A stretch of 64,000 nucleotides of DNA from Archangium_A sp035910535 (GTDB taxonomy: Bacteria; Myxococcota; Myxococcia; Myxococcales; Myxococcaceae), in NCBI GenBank assembly GCA_035910535.1, contig JAMHXF010000042.1:177446-241445 (forward strand). The letters are read 5' to 3'. Shown in pieces: positions 49,901-57,797 of this stretch. The notes beneath the pieces were generated by a model. The model ran no database searches and was not told the origin of the DNA. It saw nothing but the letters and a program-made list of their open reading frames with translations. Numbering within the stretch: position 1 is the first letter of the stretch; the number at the start of each line of letters is the position of its first letter. Position numbers and translations under genes: made by a program.

Positions 49901-50943
49901 TCACGCACCGCGTGCAGGCCACGCAGCACGATCTCGACGGCGCCAACAAGCACCTCGCGCTGCGCAGCGCAGAGCTGCAGAAGGCACAGGAAGCCGCGCA
50001 GCAGTCAGTGCAGGAGCGCGATCAGGTTCGTACGCAGATGCAGACCACCGTGCAGCAGGCCAACGCACGCATTCAAGAGGCCAACTCCGCCATCGCGCAG
50101 GAAAAAGCCGCTGCGAAGAAGACCAACGACGAGCTGGTCGCCAAGGCCCAGCGCGCCGAGGCCCGCATCGCGCAGATTCAACAGGAGCTGACCTCGAAGA
50201 CCGGCGAAATGGAGACGCGCCTCAAAGAAGCGCAGACCCAGCTCGCGCAGCGCCAGCGGCAGGTGCAGGAGCTCCAGCAGGCCACCGAGGGCGCCAACGC
50301 GGCGCGCGTGCGTGGTGAAAAAGAACTGCAGGCGAAGGTCGCCGCTGCCGAAGCCAAGAGCAACGAGACGGCCACGCGGCTGGCGGCCAACGCCCAGGAG
50401 CGCAAGACGCTCGAGGCCAAGCACCTCAAGGACATCGAGGATCTCAACCTCAAGCAGAAGGCCGAAGCCGAGCGTCGCGAGCAGGTCAAAGCGCAGGAAG
50501 TGAAGCGTCTGCAGGAAGCCGTGCAGGAAAAGAGCAAGCAGCTCAAGGTCGTGGAGCTCGAGCTGGCGCGCTACAAGAACAAGCCTGCCGGAGCCACGGC
50601 GGCGCCCCGCCCGTCGGCCACTGCGGCGACGGCAGCCAACCCGGCGCTGCGCCCCGCGGCGTCGAGCCTCGCCAACTCGTTCCTCGGGGAAGACGAAGAG
50701 TCGGCCACCAGCGTGAACACCATTCCCGCTGAAGCGGCGAAGAAGCCCGCGCCGCCCGTGGCCACGAAGCCTGCCGCCCCGCCTGCGAAGGCGCCCGTCT
50801 CCATCACCGCCGCTGCGCCCCAGAAACGGCAGGAGCGAGAGGACCGCACCGTGGTGATGCCAGCCAACTCCACGTTGCCGCCGTCACAGGGTGACGACGA
50901 CGTCGACTTCACGTCGATCGTCGACAACCTCGGCGAGTCGTAA
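46966..50943 (+). CDS. AglZ-like gliding-motility protein (pseudo-receiver plus coiled coil)
   Basis: A 1325-residue protein. Residues 6-125 have the receiver fold but lack every phosphorylation residue: the position of the phosphoacceptor Asp is Arg56 (DLVVLRAELPDQSGF), the acidic pair is E12-S13 and the conserved Lys is Phe110. Residues about 200-1215 are a nearly continuous coiled coil. A Pro/Ala-rich end closes with DDVDFTSIVDNLGES. M. xanthus AglZ (about 1395 residues), a partner of MglA in A-motility, has this architecture; FrzS is similar but much shorter. The start GTG at 46966 is uncertain. I give no symbol because orthology needs confirming. Confidence 0.82.
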   Translation: MADVERRALIVESQNDFALTLASVLKGAGFQTSLAASAGDAQRELEKRRPDLVVLRAELPDQSGFVLCGTIRKGRFGPNVAVILLSSDSGSEALQQHASGPNAAHGYLAFPLDMGEFALLAQQIVPPGSPSASLDEMDGELDAALSGGPAPESSPAGPPPLKTGGPPRLPRRERRSALTDEDKSFLDRAFGSIADRKTELLAESREVRRPPRRDAMGTPEAKIQILRDELKSREAQIARISEIWSVRERELLSVEDRLNEKDVEIQGLKMQGDDLTRRLNESQNTLVEKEREHGRQVEDLLLQKFIGEKEVIEVVSAKEKEVNVLRREKSSLEDEIARKQQDLEQQRKEYEQLEKEYQLATLEFEVKEKQLAETVQAREGSLSQLNQEFDEQRQQLEATVGERDAKYADYEGQVGALTETLQKNQVERDTTVMELESKLRLSEEHAQRSDTEGDRLQAELADARARAAEKIGELEGELAGLRNDLEALANEKAESEQGLREQVTAREGRIEQLERELADTVERKDRSEAELQADIQAKLERIGELEGEVEAIKAALADREAELTGEVGELGAQVNELTQLSQTQAQTIADHEATLADRQGQIDALNADVSDKSARISDFEARLSTAQETIAERDGEIGALRQTVDERDTEISGLQQHVAQRDDNISRLTMSLEETQKALLQTQDQLNGTQDDLETKTQEHASVSEVLARTQQELVQVRGERDQRNGEVSAARNEIDRVTGLFRQTEAAKAHLEEQLSGEIGELKTSLSEAQGNYEAEAQAHGQLQQQTSAQIAQLTQQGQQLTATLQATQVDLAATSANLDDTAKSLDIEKRAHADTTQHYEARVTALDAELAQSREQSQDLADQLQATKQELGARVSELTQLNAKLAHAEDTRQHLEDRIATSTDESGRREELLQNDLASKSKELADTLRKLTTLQQEKTRQVDALTRDVTARTEAGKQLEAKLKALFDESKKKTDELTHRVQATQHDLDGANKHLALRSAELQKAQEAAQQSVQERDQVRTQMQTTVQQANARIQEANSAIAQEKAAAKKTNDELVAKAQRAEARIAQIQQELTSKTGEMETRLKEAQTQLAQRQRQVQELQQATEGANAARVRGEKELQAKVAAAEAKSNETATRLAANAQERKTLEAKHLKDIEDLNLKQKAEAERREQVKAQEVKRLQEAVQEKSKQLKVVELELARYKNKPAGATAAPRPSATAATAANPALRPAASSLANSFLGEDEESATSVNTIPAEAAKKPAPPVATKPAAPPAKAPVSITAAAPQKRQEREDRTVVMPANSTLPPSQGDDDVDFTSIVDNLGES

Positions 50944-50949
50944 GGGCCC

Positions 50950-50991
50950 CTGCCCCCGCGTCGTACTTTTCGGTATAGGGGCAGCTCCTTT
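50950..50991 (+). terminator. possible terminator after the AglZ-like gene
   Basis: Inverted repeat CTGCCCC / GGGGCAG (7 bp, 22-base loop) followed by CTCC and six T. The large loop makes it weak, and it lies 7 bp after the stop codon at 50943. It would separate this gene from the lipoprotein gene downstream. Confidence 0.4.
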
Positions 50992-51015
50992 TTTCAAGCT
51001 GTTGGAGTTGCCTGC

Positions 51016-53604
51016 ATGCGCGTCCTCTCTCTGGTGCTGATCTTCTGCGCGTTCGCGGCTTGTGAGCGCGTCGTCGTCAAGCCCGTCGTCGACGCCGGGC
51101 CGCCGTGCCTCGACGGTGAGAGCCTCGTCAACGGCACGTGCCGCCCGGTGTGCAACCGCGATGGCGATTGCCCGTCGGGTGAGCGCTGCAACCTGTTGCT
51201 CGGCAGCTGTGAAATGCGCCCGGCGCCTGTCGACTCAGGCGTCGTCGAGATTCCATGCACGCGTGGCGCGGTGCGCTGCTCGGCAGACAACACCGCCGTG
51301 CAGAAGTGCTCGGCGACCGGCCTCTTCGAGACCTCGGAGACCTGCCCCACGCCCGACGGCTTCTGTGAAAACGAGCGCTGCCTTGCGTGCCGCCCGGGCG
51401 CCCGACGCTGCGCGACCGGCGGCGCCGAGATCTGCACCGACGACGGCAGCGCCTGGCGCCCCGTCACCTGCGCGGCGAGCGCGACCTGCGTCAGCGGCGA
51501 GTGCGTGGAGTGCACCGTCGGCCAGCGTCGCTGCAGCGCTTCGGGCACCACGCTCGAGGAGTGCCAGCGCCTGCCCCGCGAAGATCTCTCGGCGGGCTAC
51601 GTGCCAGCGGGCGACAACTTCGACGGCACCTGCGTGACGCAGGTGTGCGCAGCGGGCCCGAACGGCGCGCAGTGTCAGGTGCCCGCGTGCCTCCCGGGCT
51701 CGACGCGCTGCGGTTCTCCTGCGGTGCAGCAGGCGTGCTCGAACGTCGGAGCGTGGGTCGACACCACGTGCGCCACGCTGCCCGACATGGGCCCCACCGC
51801 CGAGTGCATCAGCGGCGCCTGCATCGACGAGTGCGGCGACGCAGCGCGCGCCAAGAGCTACTTCGGCTGTGAATACTGGACGGCCGTGATGGACAACGTG
51901 GTGACGCCCGGCGCGTTCAAGGGCAACCAGACGGCTGCAGGCCAGGGCAACGTCGACAGCGAGTTCGCCTTCGTCGTCGCCAACAACTCGGTGCTGCCCA
52001 CCACGTTGACGGTCAGCCGTTACGTCGGCTCCGCCGTGCAGGTCGTCAAGACCGTCACCGTGCCCAGCCGCAGCGACCCGGCCACGCGCGGCATCGCGCA
52101 GGTGAAGGTGCCGTGGCACGTGTTGACGCCCACCGTCGGCAGCCTCGGCGGCAGCGGCCGTGCGCGCTACGCGTACAAGCTGGCCACCAACCGCCCGGTC
52201 ACCGTGTACCAGTTCAACCCGCTCGGAGCTTCGGCGCGCGCGGGCACCTGCAACACCGTCAGCCAGTGCACCTTGATGCCCTCGGGCTACGGCCAGACCT
52301 GCACCGGAGGCAGCTGCACGTACTTCGGCTACTCGAACGACGCCTCGCTGCTGCTGCCCGCACACATTCTGGGCACCAGCTACGTGGGCCTCACGCCGGA
52401 GACGGTGATCCGTCGCGACAACTCGGCCACGGGCGCCCCGAGCGGCTCGTTCAACGGGTCGATCGTCATCGTCTCGCCGCAAGACGCCACGCAGGTCACC
52501 GTGCGCGCGACGACCCGCACTGTCGCCGGCGTCGGTGGTGTCACCGCCATGGCCGCAGGCGAGACGCGCGTGTTCACGCTCGCCTCGTACGAAATTCTGC
52601 AGCTCTCGAGCGACATTCCCGCTGGCGTGGTGTCGGGTTCGGCCACGGGCAACCTGCAGTGCACCGTCGACCCGTACGACTCGAGCCTCGACTGCTCGAT
52701 TCTCGGCAACTGCGACCGCCTGTGCCGCGTCGCGGCCGGCGACCTCACCGGCACCATCGTCACGTCTGACAAGCCCATCGCCATGTTCGGTGGCAGCGCG
52801 TGCACGTTGCGCGGCTATTCAGACGCCGCGTGCGATCACGTCGAAGAGCAGCTCTTTCCCTTCGTGACGTGGGGCAAGAACTTCATCGGCGCGCGCACCG
52901 CGCCGCTGCGCCTCACCAACAACACCTTCGCGAGCGCTGCCAACGCGGGCCCCGACTACTACAAGATCGTCGCCGGCTGCCCCGACAGCGCGTGCCCGAA
53001 CGGAACGACCATCACGCTCTCGAGCATTCCCGCCGCGGCCGACGTGCTCAGCGGTGGCGGTTGCGAGCCGGGCACGGCGCTGACGACGGCCGCCGCCCCG
53101 TGCCGCCTGCGCGGTGGTCGCTTCATCGAGTTCCGCAGCAAGACCTCGCTGAAGATCACCGGCGATCAACCGATTCAGGTCTCGCAGACCTTCGCAGGTC
53201 AGGAAGCGACGCTCGGCACCGTTCGCCCCGTGCAGGGAGACCCCTCGCAGGTGTTGCTGCCGCCGGTGGAGCAGTGGCGCGCCAGCTACACGGTGCTCAC
53301 CGCGCCGGGCACGCAAGACAACTACCTGGGCATCGTGGTTGACGACGCGCGCGTGCAGGAGGTCCGCGTCGACGGCGCACCTGTCACCTCCGCGTGGACC
53401 ACGTTGACCAACTCCACGTTCCGCGTGACGAACATGCCGGTGCAGACAGGCAGCCACACCATTCAGGTGGTGGCGCGCCCCGGTCAGCTCGAGGTGCCAG
53501 GCGCGGGCGTTACCGTCTACGGCTTCGATTCGTACGTGAGCTACGGCTACACCGGCGGGCTCGATCTCACGACCATCGTCACCGGAGTGAACCCTGGCGG
53601 GTGA
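51016..53604 (+). CDS. large Cys-rich lipoprotein with IgGFc-binding-type domain
   Basis: An 862-residue lipoprotein, lipobox FAAC (C16). Residues 30-275 are Cys-rich repeats (CNRDGDCPSGERCN, CRPGARRCATGG and similar). The following 580 residues form a beta-rich domain with stretches such as VPWHVLTPTVGSLGG, YVGLTPETVIRRDN and TIVTSDKPIAMFGGSAC, which resemble the IgGFc-binding protein N-terminal domain seen in large adhesins. It is probably an outer-surface adhesin or binding protein. ATG at 51016 has GGAG 8 bp upstream. The pair with the next lipoprotein gene looks co-expressed. Confidence 0.78.
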   Translation: MRVLSLVLIFCAFAACERVVVKPVVDAGPPCLDGESLVNGTCRPVCNRDGDCPSGERCNLLLGSCEMRPAPVDSGVVEIPCTRGAVRCSADNTAVQKCSATGLFETSETCPTPDGFCENERCLACRPGARRCATGGAEICTDDGSAWRPVTCAASATCVSGECVECTVGQRRCSASGTTLEECQRLPREDLSAGYVPAGDNFDGTCVTQVCAAGPNGAQCQVPACLPGSTRCGSPAVQQACSNVGAWVDTTCATLPDMGPTAECISGACIDECGDAARAKSYFGCEYWTAVMDNVVTPGAFKGNQTAAGQGNVDSEFAFVVANNSVLPTTLTVSRYVGSAVQVVKTVTVPSRSDPATRGIAQVKVPWHVLTPTVGSLGGSGRARYAYKLATNRPVTVYQFNPLGASARAGTCNTVSQCTLMPSGYGQTCTGGSCTYFGYSNDASLLLPAHILGTSYVGLTPETVIRRDNSATGAPSGSFNGSIVIVSPQDATQVTVRATTRTVAGVGGVTAMAAGETRVFTLASYEILQLSSDIPAGVVSGSATGNLQCTVDPYDSSLDCSILGNCDRLCRVAAGDLTGTIVTSDKPIAMFGGSACTLRGYSDAACDHVEEQLFPFVTWGKNFIGARTAPLRLTNNTFASAANAGPDYYKIVAGCPDSACPNGTTITLSSIPAAADVLSGGGCEPGTALTTAAAPCRLRGGRFIEFRSKTSLKITGDQPIQVSQTFAGQEATLGTVRPVQGDPSQVLLPPVEQWRASYTVLTAPGTQDNYLGIVVDDARVQEVRVDGAPVTSAWTTLTNSTFRVTNMPVQTGSHTIQVVARPGQLEVPGAGVTVYGFDSYVSYGYTGGLDLTTIVTGVNPGG

Positions 53605-53620
53605 TGTGCGGTTTCATCGG

Positions 53621-53644
53621 AGGCCCTGACGCAGTACAGGGCCT
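53621..53644 (+). promoter_or_regulatory. perfect inverted repeat ahead of the lipoprotein at 53650
   Basis: AGGCCCTG / CAGGGCCT, 8 bp with an 8-base loop. Its 3' arm ends 5 bases before the ATG and covers the place where a Shine-Dalgarno would be. There is no T-run. It could terminate the upstream transcript partly or mask ribosome entry. Confidence 0.5.
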
Positions 53645-53649
53645 GTCTC

Positions 53650-55818
53650 ATGAAGGCACTTCAGACGACTCTCTTCGGCGGCGTGCTGGCCCTCTCATTC
53701 ATGGGCTGCCAGCCGACGGTGTGCGAGCGCTCCGCGACGGCTGATTCAAAGAAGTCAGCAGAGTGTGACGTCGCGCCCCTGCTCGGCGGCGCGTGTACCG
53801 ACAACATCAAGAGCTGCTCCGAGGCCGACCTGAAGGTCATCGGCGACGTCATCACCTGCGTCGAGGGCCTGCCGCTGTGCGGCCCCATCGCGAAAGATGC
53901 GTGGCAGCTCCAGTACCAGACCTGCACCGTACAATTCGCGGCGCTCTCGCAGCCGTGCCTGCAGGCGTTCTTCATGGGCGCGGTGCCCGGGGTCGACGCC
54001 GGCATTCCCGACGCGGGGCTCCCGCCGATGACTGACGGTGGCCAGGGCGTCGATCTCTTCGCGGCCGCCAACGCCAACACCGTCGCGCTCGCGTGGGTGC
54101 CGCGCCAGCAGGGCGACGTCGCGAAGTGGGTGCTCGTCGAGACTGACGCGCTGGGCGACAACCGCGTCGAGACCGAGGTGACTGACGGCACCGCCGTGCA
54201 CCTCACCATCGACGACGCCGGCATGACGGGTCGTCGGTATTTCCTCATTGGCGTCGATCAGACCGGCGCCATTGTGCAGGGCGCGCCGTTCACGAATACC
54301 GCAGCCGACGCCGGCCCCATGTGCAGCGGCCCGCAAGACTGCCCGGTGAGTGAAGTGTGCGACCTCGGCCAGTGCCGCGTACAGAGCTGTGTGGCTGGCA
54401 TGACGAACACCTGCCCCGCGAACTACGCGTGCCCGGCGAGCGGCCAGTGCTACCGCACCGGTGACGACGGCGGCTTCATCATCGGCAACGGCGGCCGCGA
54501 TGCCGGCGCCGCGCCCCTGCCCTTCATCACCAATCAGGTGCAGCTCACCCCGCGCCCGCCGACGGTGCAGCCGGTGATTCAGGTCGGCGCCGTCGCCGGT
54601 CGGCGCCCGGCGGTCGTAGGCATCGACACCGCGCGCGTCGCCGTCGCGCTCGAGCAGGAAGGTCAGGTCGTCGCGCACGTCAGCGAGGCGCGTGGCGCCG
54701 ACCTCATCGACGACGCGCTCACGGCGAGCGGCATCGACACGCTCGGCGGGCGCGTGCACCTCGCGTGGAACCCCGACAGCAAGCTGCTCTATGCCTGCTA
54801 CGTCGTGGGCCGAGGCATTCGCGTGCAGGTCAGCGCCAACATGGGCCGCACCTGGGGTCGTGTGGCGCGCACGTTCGAGCCGCCGGCCCTCGAAGACGGT
54901 GGCGTCGACGTGGCCTTCCGCGACTGTGACATCGCGGCGTGGAAGAACGGTGGCGCGCTCATGGTGACGGCCGAACCTGAAGCGCTCATGGTCTACGATC
55001 TCGCCGAAGATCTCTCGACCAACATGCGCACGGCGGCCTTCACCTCTGTGATGGACGCAGGCACCAGCACGCTGTCGCTGCCGTCGCGACCTGCCATCGC
55101 CACGGCGCCTGCGCTGAGCCTCGTGCACATCACCTTCACCGGAACGCGTGAGCTCACCGGCGGAGCGTCAGACACCGAGCCCTACGGCATCATGCGTGAG
55201 GGCACCGGCGCGTTCTCGCCGCCCGACAGCATGACGACCACGCTCGGCAGCGCACTGCCGGAGGACTACACGACGGTCGCCGTGCACCCCGTCACCGGCC
55301 GCGCGGTGGGCGCGTACACGACGGTCAACGTCGGCGCGCAGAACAGCACCGTGTACGTGTCGCTGCATAACGCGCAGGCGCGAGCATGGGGCACGGGCGG
55401 TCACCTCAACGTCTTCGCGACTGATCAGAACACGTCACTCTGGCTGCCGAACAAGCCGGCGAACGAGACGTGGTTCGCGTTCTCTCCGAGCATGGCGCCG
55501 CTGCCCGACGGCACGTTCGCCTTCAGCTTCGTGGCGGGCCCCCGCATCGGCCAGGCCGGTGACTACCGCATCTACATGGCGCCGTTCGATCTCGAGCGCG
55601 CGCCGCCGGTGGGCAACGGCCGCGGTTGGTTCGTCGGCTCGGTCGCGCAGATGTCGAGCGAGCGCGTGGTCGACCCGCGCGGCTCACTCAACGGTCCGCA
55701 GCCGCCAGTGAGCAGCATCGCCACCGACGGCCAGCTGAGCGTCTACGGCGTGTTCACGCCCGGCACCGGCGTCAGCGGCGACGTCGACGGCGCGGCGCGC
55801 TTCTTCCACTGGCCATAA
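53650..55818 (+). CDS. large lipoprotein with probable beta-propeller, unknown function
   Basis: A 722-residue lipoprotein, lipobox SFMGC (C20). After a Cys-containing N-terminal region (about 20-110) and a fibronectin-like segment (VALAWVPRQQGDVAKWVLVE) comes a short Cys motif (CPVSEVCDLGQCRVQSC). A long repetitive beta domain follows, with SGIDTLGGRVHLAWNPDSKLLYACYV and VSANMGRTWGRVARTF. The SxxxGxTW-like motif recalls BNR/sialidase repeats of beta-propellers. Enzymatic residues cannot be assigned. It follows the IgGFc-type lipoprotein by 45 bp, with an inverted repeat between. Confidence 0.7.
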   Translation: MKALQTTLFGGVLALSFMGCQPTVCERSATADSKKSAECDVAPLLGGACTDNIKSCSEADLKVIGDVITCVEGLPLCGPIAKDAWQLQYQTCTVQFAALSQPCLQAFFMGAVPGVDAGIPDAGLPPMTDGGQGVDLFAAANANTVALAWVPRQQGDVAKWVLVETDALGDNRVETEVTDGTAVHLTIDDAGMTGRRYFLIGVDQTGAIVQGAPFTNTAADAGPMCSGPQDCPVSEVCDLGQCRVQSCVAGMTNTCPANYACPASGQCYRTGDDGGFIIGNGGRDAGAAPLPFITNQVQLTPRPPTVQPVIQVGAVAGRRPAVVGIDTARVAVALEQEGQVVAHVSEARGADLIDDALTASGIDTLGGRVHLAWNPDSKLLYACYVVGRGIRVQVSANMGRTWGRVARTFEPPALEDGGVDVAFRDCDIAAWKNGGALMVTAEPEALMVYDLAEDLSTNMRTAAFTSVMDAGTSTLSLPSRPAIATAPALSLVHITFTGTRELTGGASDTEPYGIMREGTGAFSPPDSMTTTLGSALPEDYTTVAVHPVTGRAVGAYTTVNVGAQNSTVYVSLHNAQARAWGTGGHLNVFATDQNTSLWLPNKPANETWFAFSPSMAPLPDGTFAFSFVAGPRIGQAGDYRIYMAPFDLERAPPVGNGRGWFVGSVAQMSSERVVDPRGSLNGPQPPVSSIATDGQLSVYGVFTPGTGVSGDVDGAARFFHWP

Positions 55819-55839
55819 CCGAAGCGCCGACGCTCGGGT

Positions 55840-56055
55840 TCAGCGGCGCGCGAGCGTCGACCGGGCGTCACGCCACACATCGCGCAGACGAACGGCGCTG
55901 ACAGCGCGAACCAGCCGGCGGCCATGCGGGCCCTGCTCGTGCTGGAGGTGCATGACGACGGCGCGCGCGAAGAGGTACGCCGCCAGGGCCAACAGCCCTC
56001 CAGGCAGCACCACCATCATCGCCAGCGTCACCAGTCGCATCATGGGCGTCGTCAC
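55840..56055 (-). CDS. small membrane protein
   Basis: About 71 residues with one transmembrane helix (MMRLVTLAMMVVLPGGLLALAAYLFARAVV) and a basic cytoplasmic tail rich in Arg and His. I use GTG at 56055 because AGGG precedes it at 7 bases; an ATG at 56043 is an equally fair alternative. It converges with the large lipoprotein gene. The ORF is short and unrecognised, so it could also be non-coding. Confidence 0.5.
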   Translation of the reverse strand: MTTPMMRLVTLAMMVVLPGGLLALAAYLFARAVVMHLQHEQGPHGRRLVRAVSAVRLRDVWRDARSTLARR

Positions 56056-56211
56056 GTCAGAACCCTGCTTCCTCGGCGAAAGTGAAATTGCAGTCGCCGT
56101 GCCCAGACGTTCCTGACGTCGGGCTCCCGTCATTTCCCCGTGTTGCGTGGTCAGCAGACGACGAACGCGGCATGCGTGCCATGGCGAGCATGTCCGGGTA
56201 TGTGGAAGACC

Positions 56212-57129
56212 ATGAGCGGCTTCGCCAGCATCGACGACGCATCGCAGCGCTTGGGTGGGGTCGGCTACCTGCCGTCACGTGACATCGCCACCGCCGCCTT
56301 CCTGATGGATCGCCTCGGCAAACCGGTGCTCATCGAAGGCCCGGCGGGCGTCGGCAAGACCGAGTTCGCGCGCGCGTTGGCCAGCGCCCTGGGGCGCGAG
56401 CTGATTCGCCTGCAGTGCTACGAGGGCCTCGACGAATCAAAGGCGCTCTACGAGTGGGAGTACGCCAAGCAGCTGCTCTACACCCAGCTGCTCAAAGACA
56501 AGATCGGCGAGCTGATGGTGGGCGCAGGCTCGATCAAAGAAGCCGCCGATCGCGTCGCCGCGAGTGACGCCGTCTTCTTCTCTGAACGCTTCCTCTTGCC
56601 GCGCCCCATTCTCAAAGCGCTGGTGGCCGACGCGCCCTCGGTGCTGCTGATTGACGAGATCGACAAGGCCGACCCCGAGTTCGAGGCCTTTCTGCTCGAG
56701 GTGCTGGCCGAAAACGCGGTGACCGTGCCTGAGCTCGGCACCATCAAAGCGAAGCACCCGCCGCGCGTGGTGTTGACCTCGAACAACGCCCGCGAGCTGT
56801 CAGACGCGCTCAAGCGGCGTTGCCTGCACCTCTTCATCGACTACCCCACGCGCGAGCGCGAGTTGGCCATCGTGCGCGCGCGGCTCCCCGGCGTGCCCGA
56901 GAAGCTCGGCGAGCAGGTCGTGACGGCCGTCGGCAAGCTGCGCCGCATGGAGCTCAAGAAGTCGCCGTCGATCGCCGAGACGCTCGACTGGGCGCAGGCG
57001 CTGGTGTTGCTCAACGCCGACACGCTCTCGGCCGAGCTGGTGGCGCAGACGCTCAGCCTGGTGCTCAAGCACGAGACCGACGTGGAAAAAGCAAAGCCGG
57101 TGCTGCACGCGCTGGCAGCACCGGCCTGA
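56212..57129 (+). CDS. MoxR-family AAA+ ATPase
   Basis: A 305-residue AAA+ chaperone. The Walker A motif is EGPAGVGKTEFA, and a MoxR-type helix follows (RLQCYEGLDESKALYEW). Walker B is VLLIDEIDKAD, with sensor 1 in VVLTSNNARELSDALKRRCLHLF. The lid domain is present. MoxR proteins usually help assemble metal-bound or VWA-partner complexes, but no VWA gene is adjacent, although two VWA lipoproteins lie about 35 kb away. ATG at 56212 follows GGAAG. It is single in its transcript. Confidence 0.9.
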   Translation: MSGFASIDDASQRLGGVGYLPSRDIATAAFLMDRLGKPVLIEGPAGVGKTEFARALASALGRELIRLQCYEGLDESKALYEWEYAKQLLYTQLLKDKIGELMVGAGSIKEAADRVAASDAVFFSERFLLPRPILKALVADAPSVLLIDEIDKADPEFEAFLLEVLAENAVTVPELGTIKAKHPPRVVLTSNNARELSDALKRRCLHLFIDYPTRERELAIVRARLPGVPEKLGEQVVTAVGKLRRMELKKSPSIAETLDWAQALVLLNADTLSAELVAQTLSLVLKHETDVEKAKPVLHALAAPA

Positions 57130-57151
57130 GAGACGTCAACCCAGCTGCTGC

Positions 57152-57709
57152 TTACTCAGCGGCTTCGGGCGCTTTCTCGACCTTGTCGAACCAGCCTTTG
57201 TAGCCGAGCTTCACCGAGTCTTTGGTGAAGGTCTCGCCGCGCTTCTTGTCGACGACGAACCACTTGCCGTCTTTCTTGCCGACCAGGTACGCCGCGCGCT
57301 CGCCCTCGGCGACGCCCTTGTCTTCGATCTGAAAATTGTCTTCGGTGGTCTCGACGACAATGGTGGCCAGCGGAGCGGCCGACGCGGCGCCGACCTTGAA
57401 GTCCTTCATCCAGTAGTCGACCTTCTCGTGGAACCACGGCGCCATCGGGTGGTCTTCCTTGCCCAGGCGCTTCTTGCGCTCGGCGATGGCCTCCAGCGTC
57501 TTGGGGTGCAGCAGCTTCTTCGCGTCGGCCCACTTCTTGGCCTTCACCGCGGTCAGGTACTTCTGCACCAGCTCCTTGGCGGCCTTCGCATCAGGCGTGT
57601 CGGAGTCGACGGAGGCCGCCGCTGCGGGCTCGGCGGCCGGCCCTTCGGTGCCTTGCGCGAACGCCAGCGAGGAGATGACGAAGCACGAAAAGAAAAGACG
57701 ACGAAACAT
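57152..57709 (-). CDS. exported protein of unknown function
   Basis: A 185-residue protein with a signal peptide (MFRRLFFSCFVISSLAFA, cleavage near 19). The mature protein has an Ala-rich stretch, then a helical and beta NTF2-like pattern: AKELVQKYLTAVKAKKWADAKKLLHPKTLEAIAER, WMKDFKVG and GKWFVVDKKRG near the end. This arrangement resembles small DUF4878/NTF2-like exported proteins. I chose ATG at 57709 with GGAG 7 bp upstream. It lies convergent with the moxR gene, 22 bp apart. Confidence 0.72.
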   Translation of the reverse strand: MFRRLFFSCFVISSLAFAQGTEGPAAEPAAAASVDSDTPDAKAAKELVQKYLTAVKAKKWADAKKLLHPKTLEAIAERKKRLGKEDHPMAPWFHEKVDYWMKDFKVGAASAAPLATIVVETTEDNFQIEDKGVAEGERAAYLVGKKDGKWFVVDKKRGETFTKDSVKLGYKGWFDKVEKAPEAAE

Positions 57710-57797
57710 GGGCAACTCCGAAGGGAAAAAGCGGGTGACGTGCCTTCGACTTACCATGTACCCACCTATTCGAAAGGTCGCCTAGATTGTCGCGACT

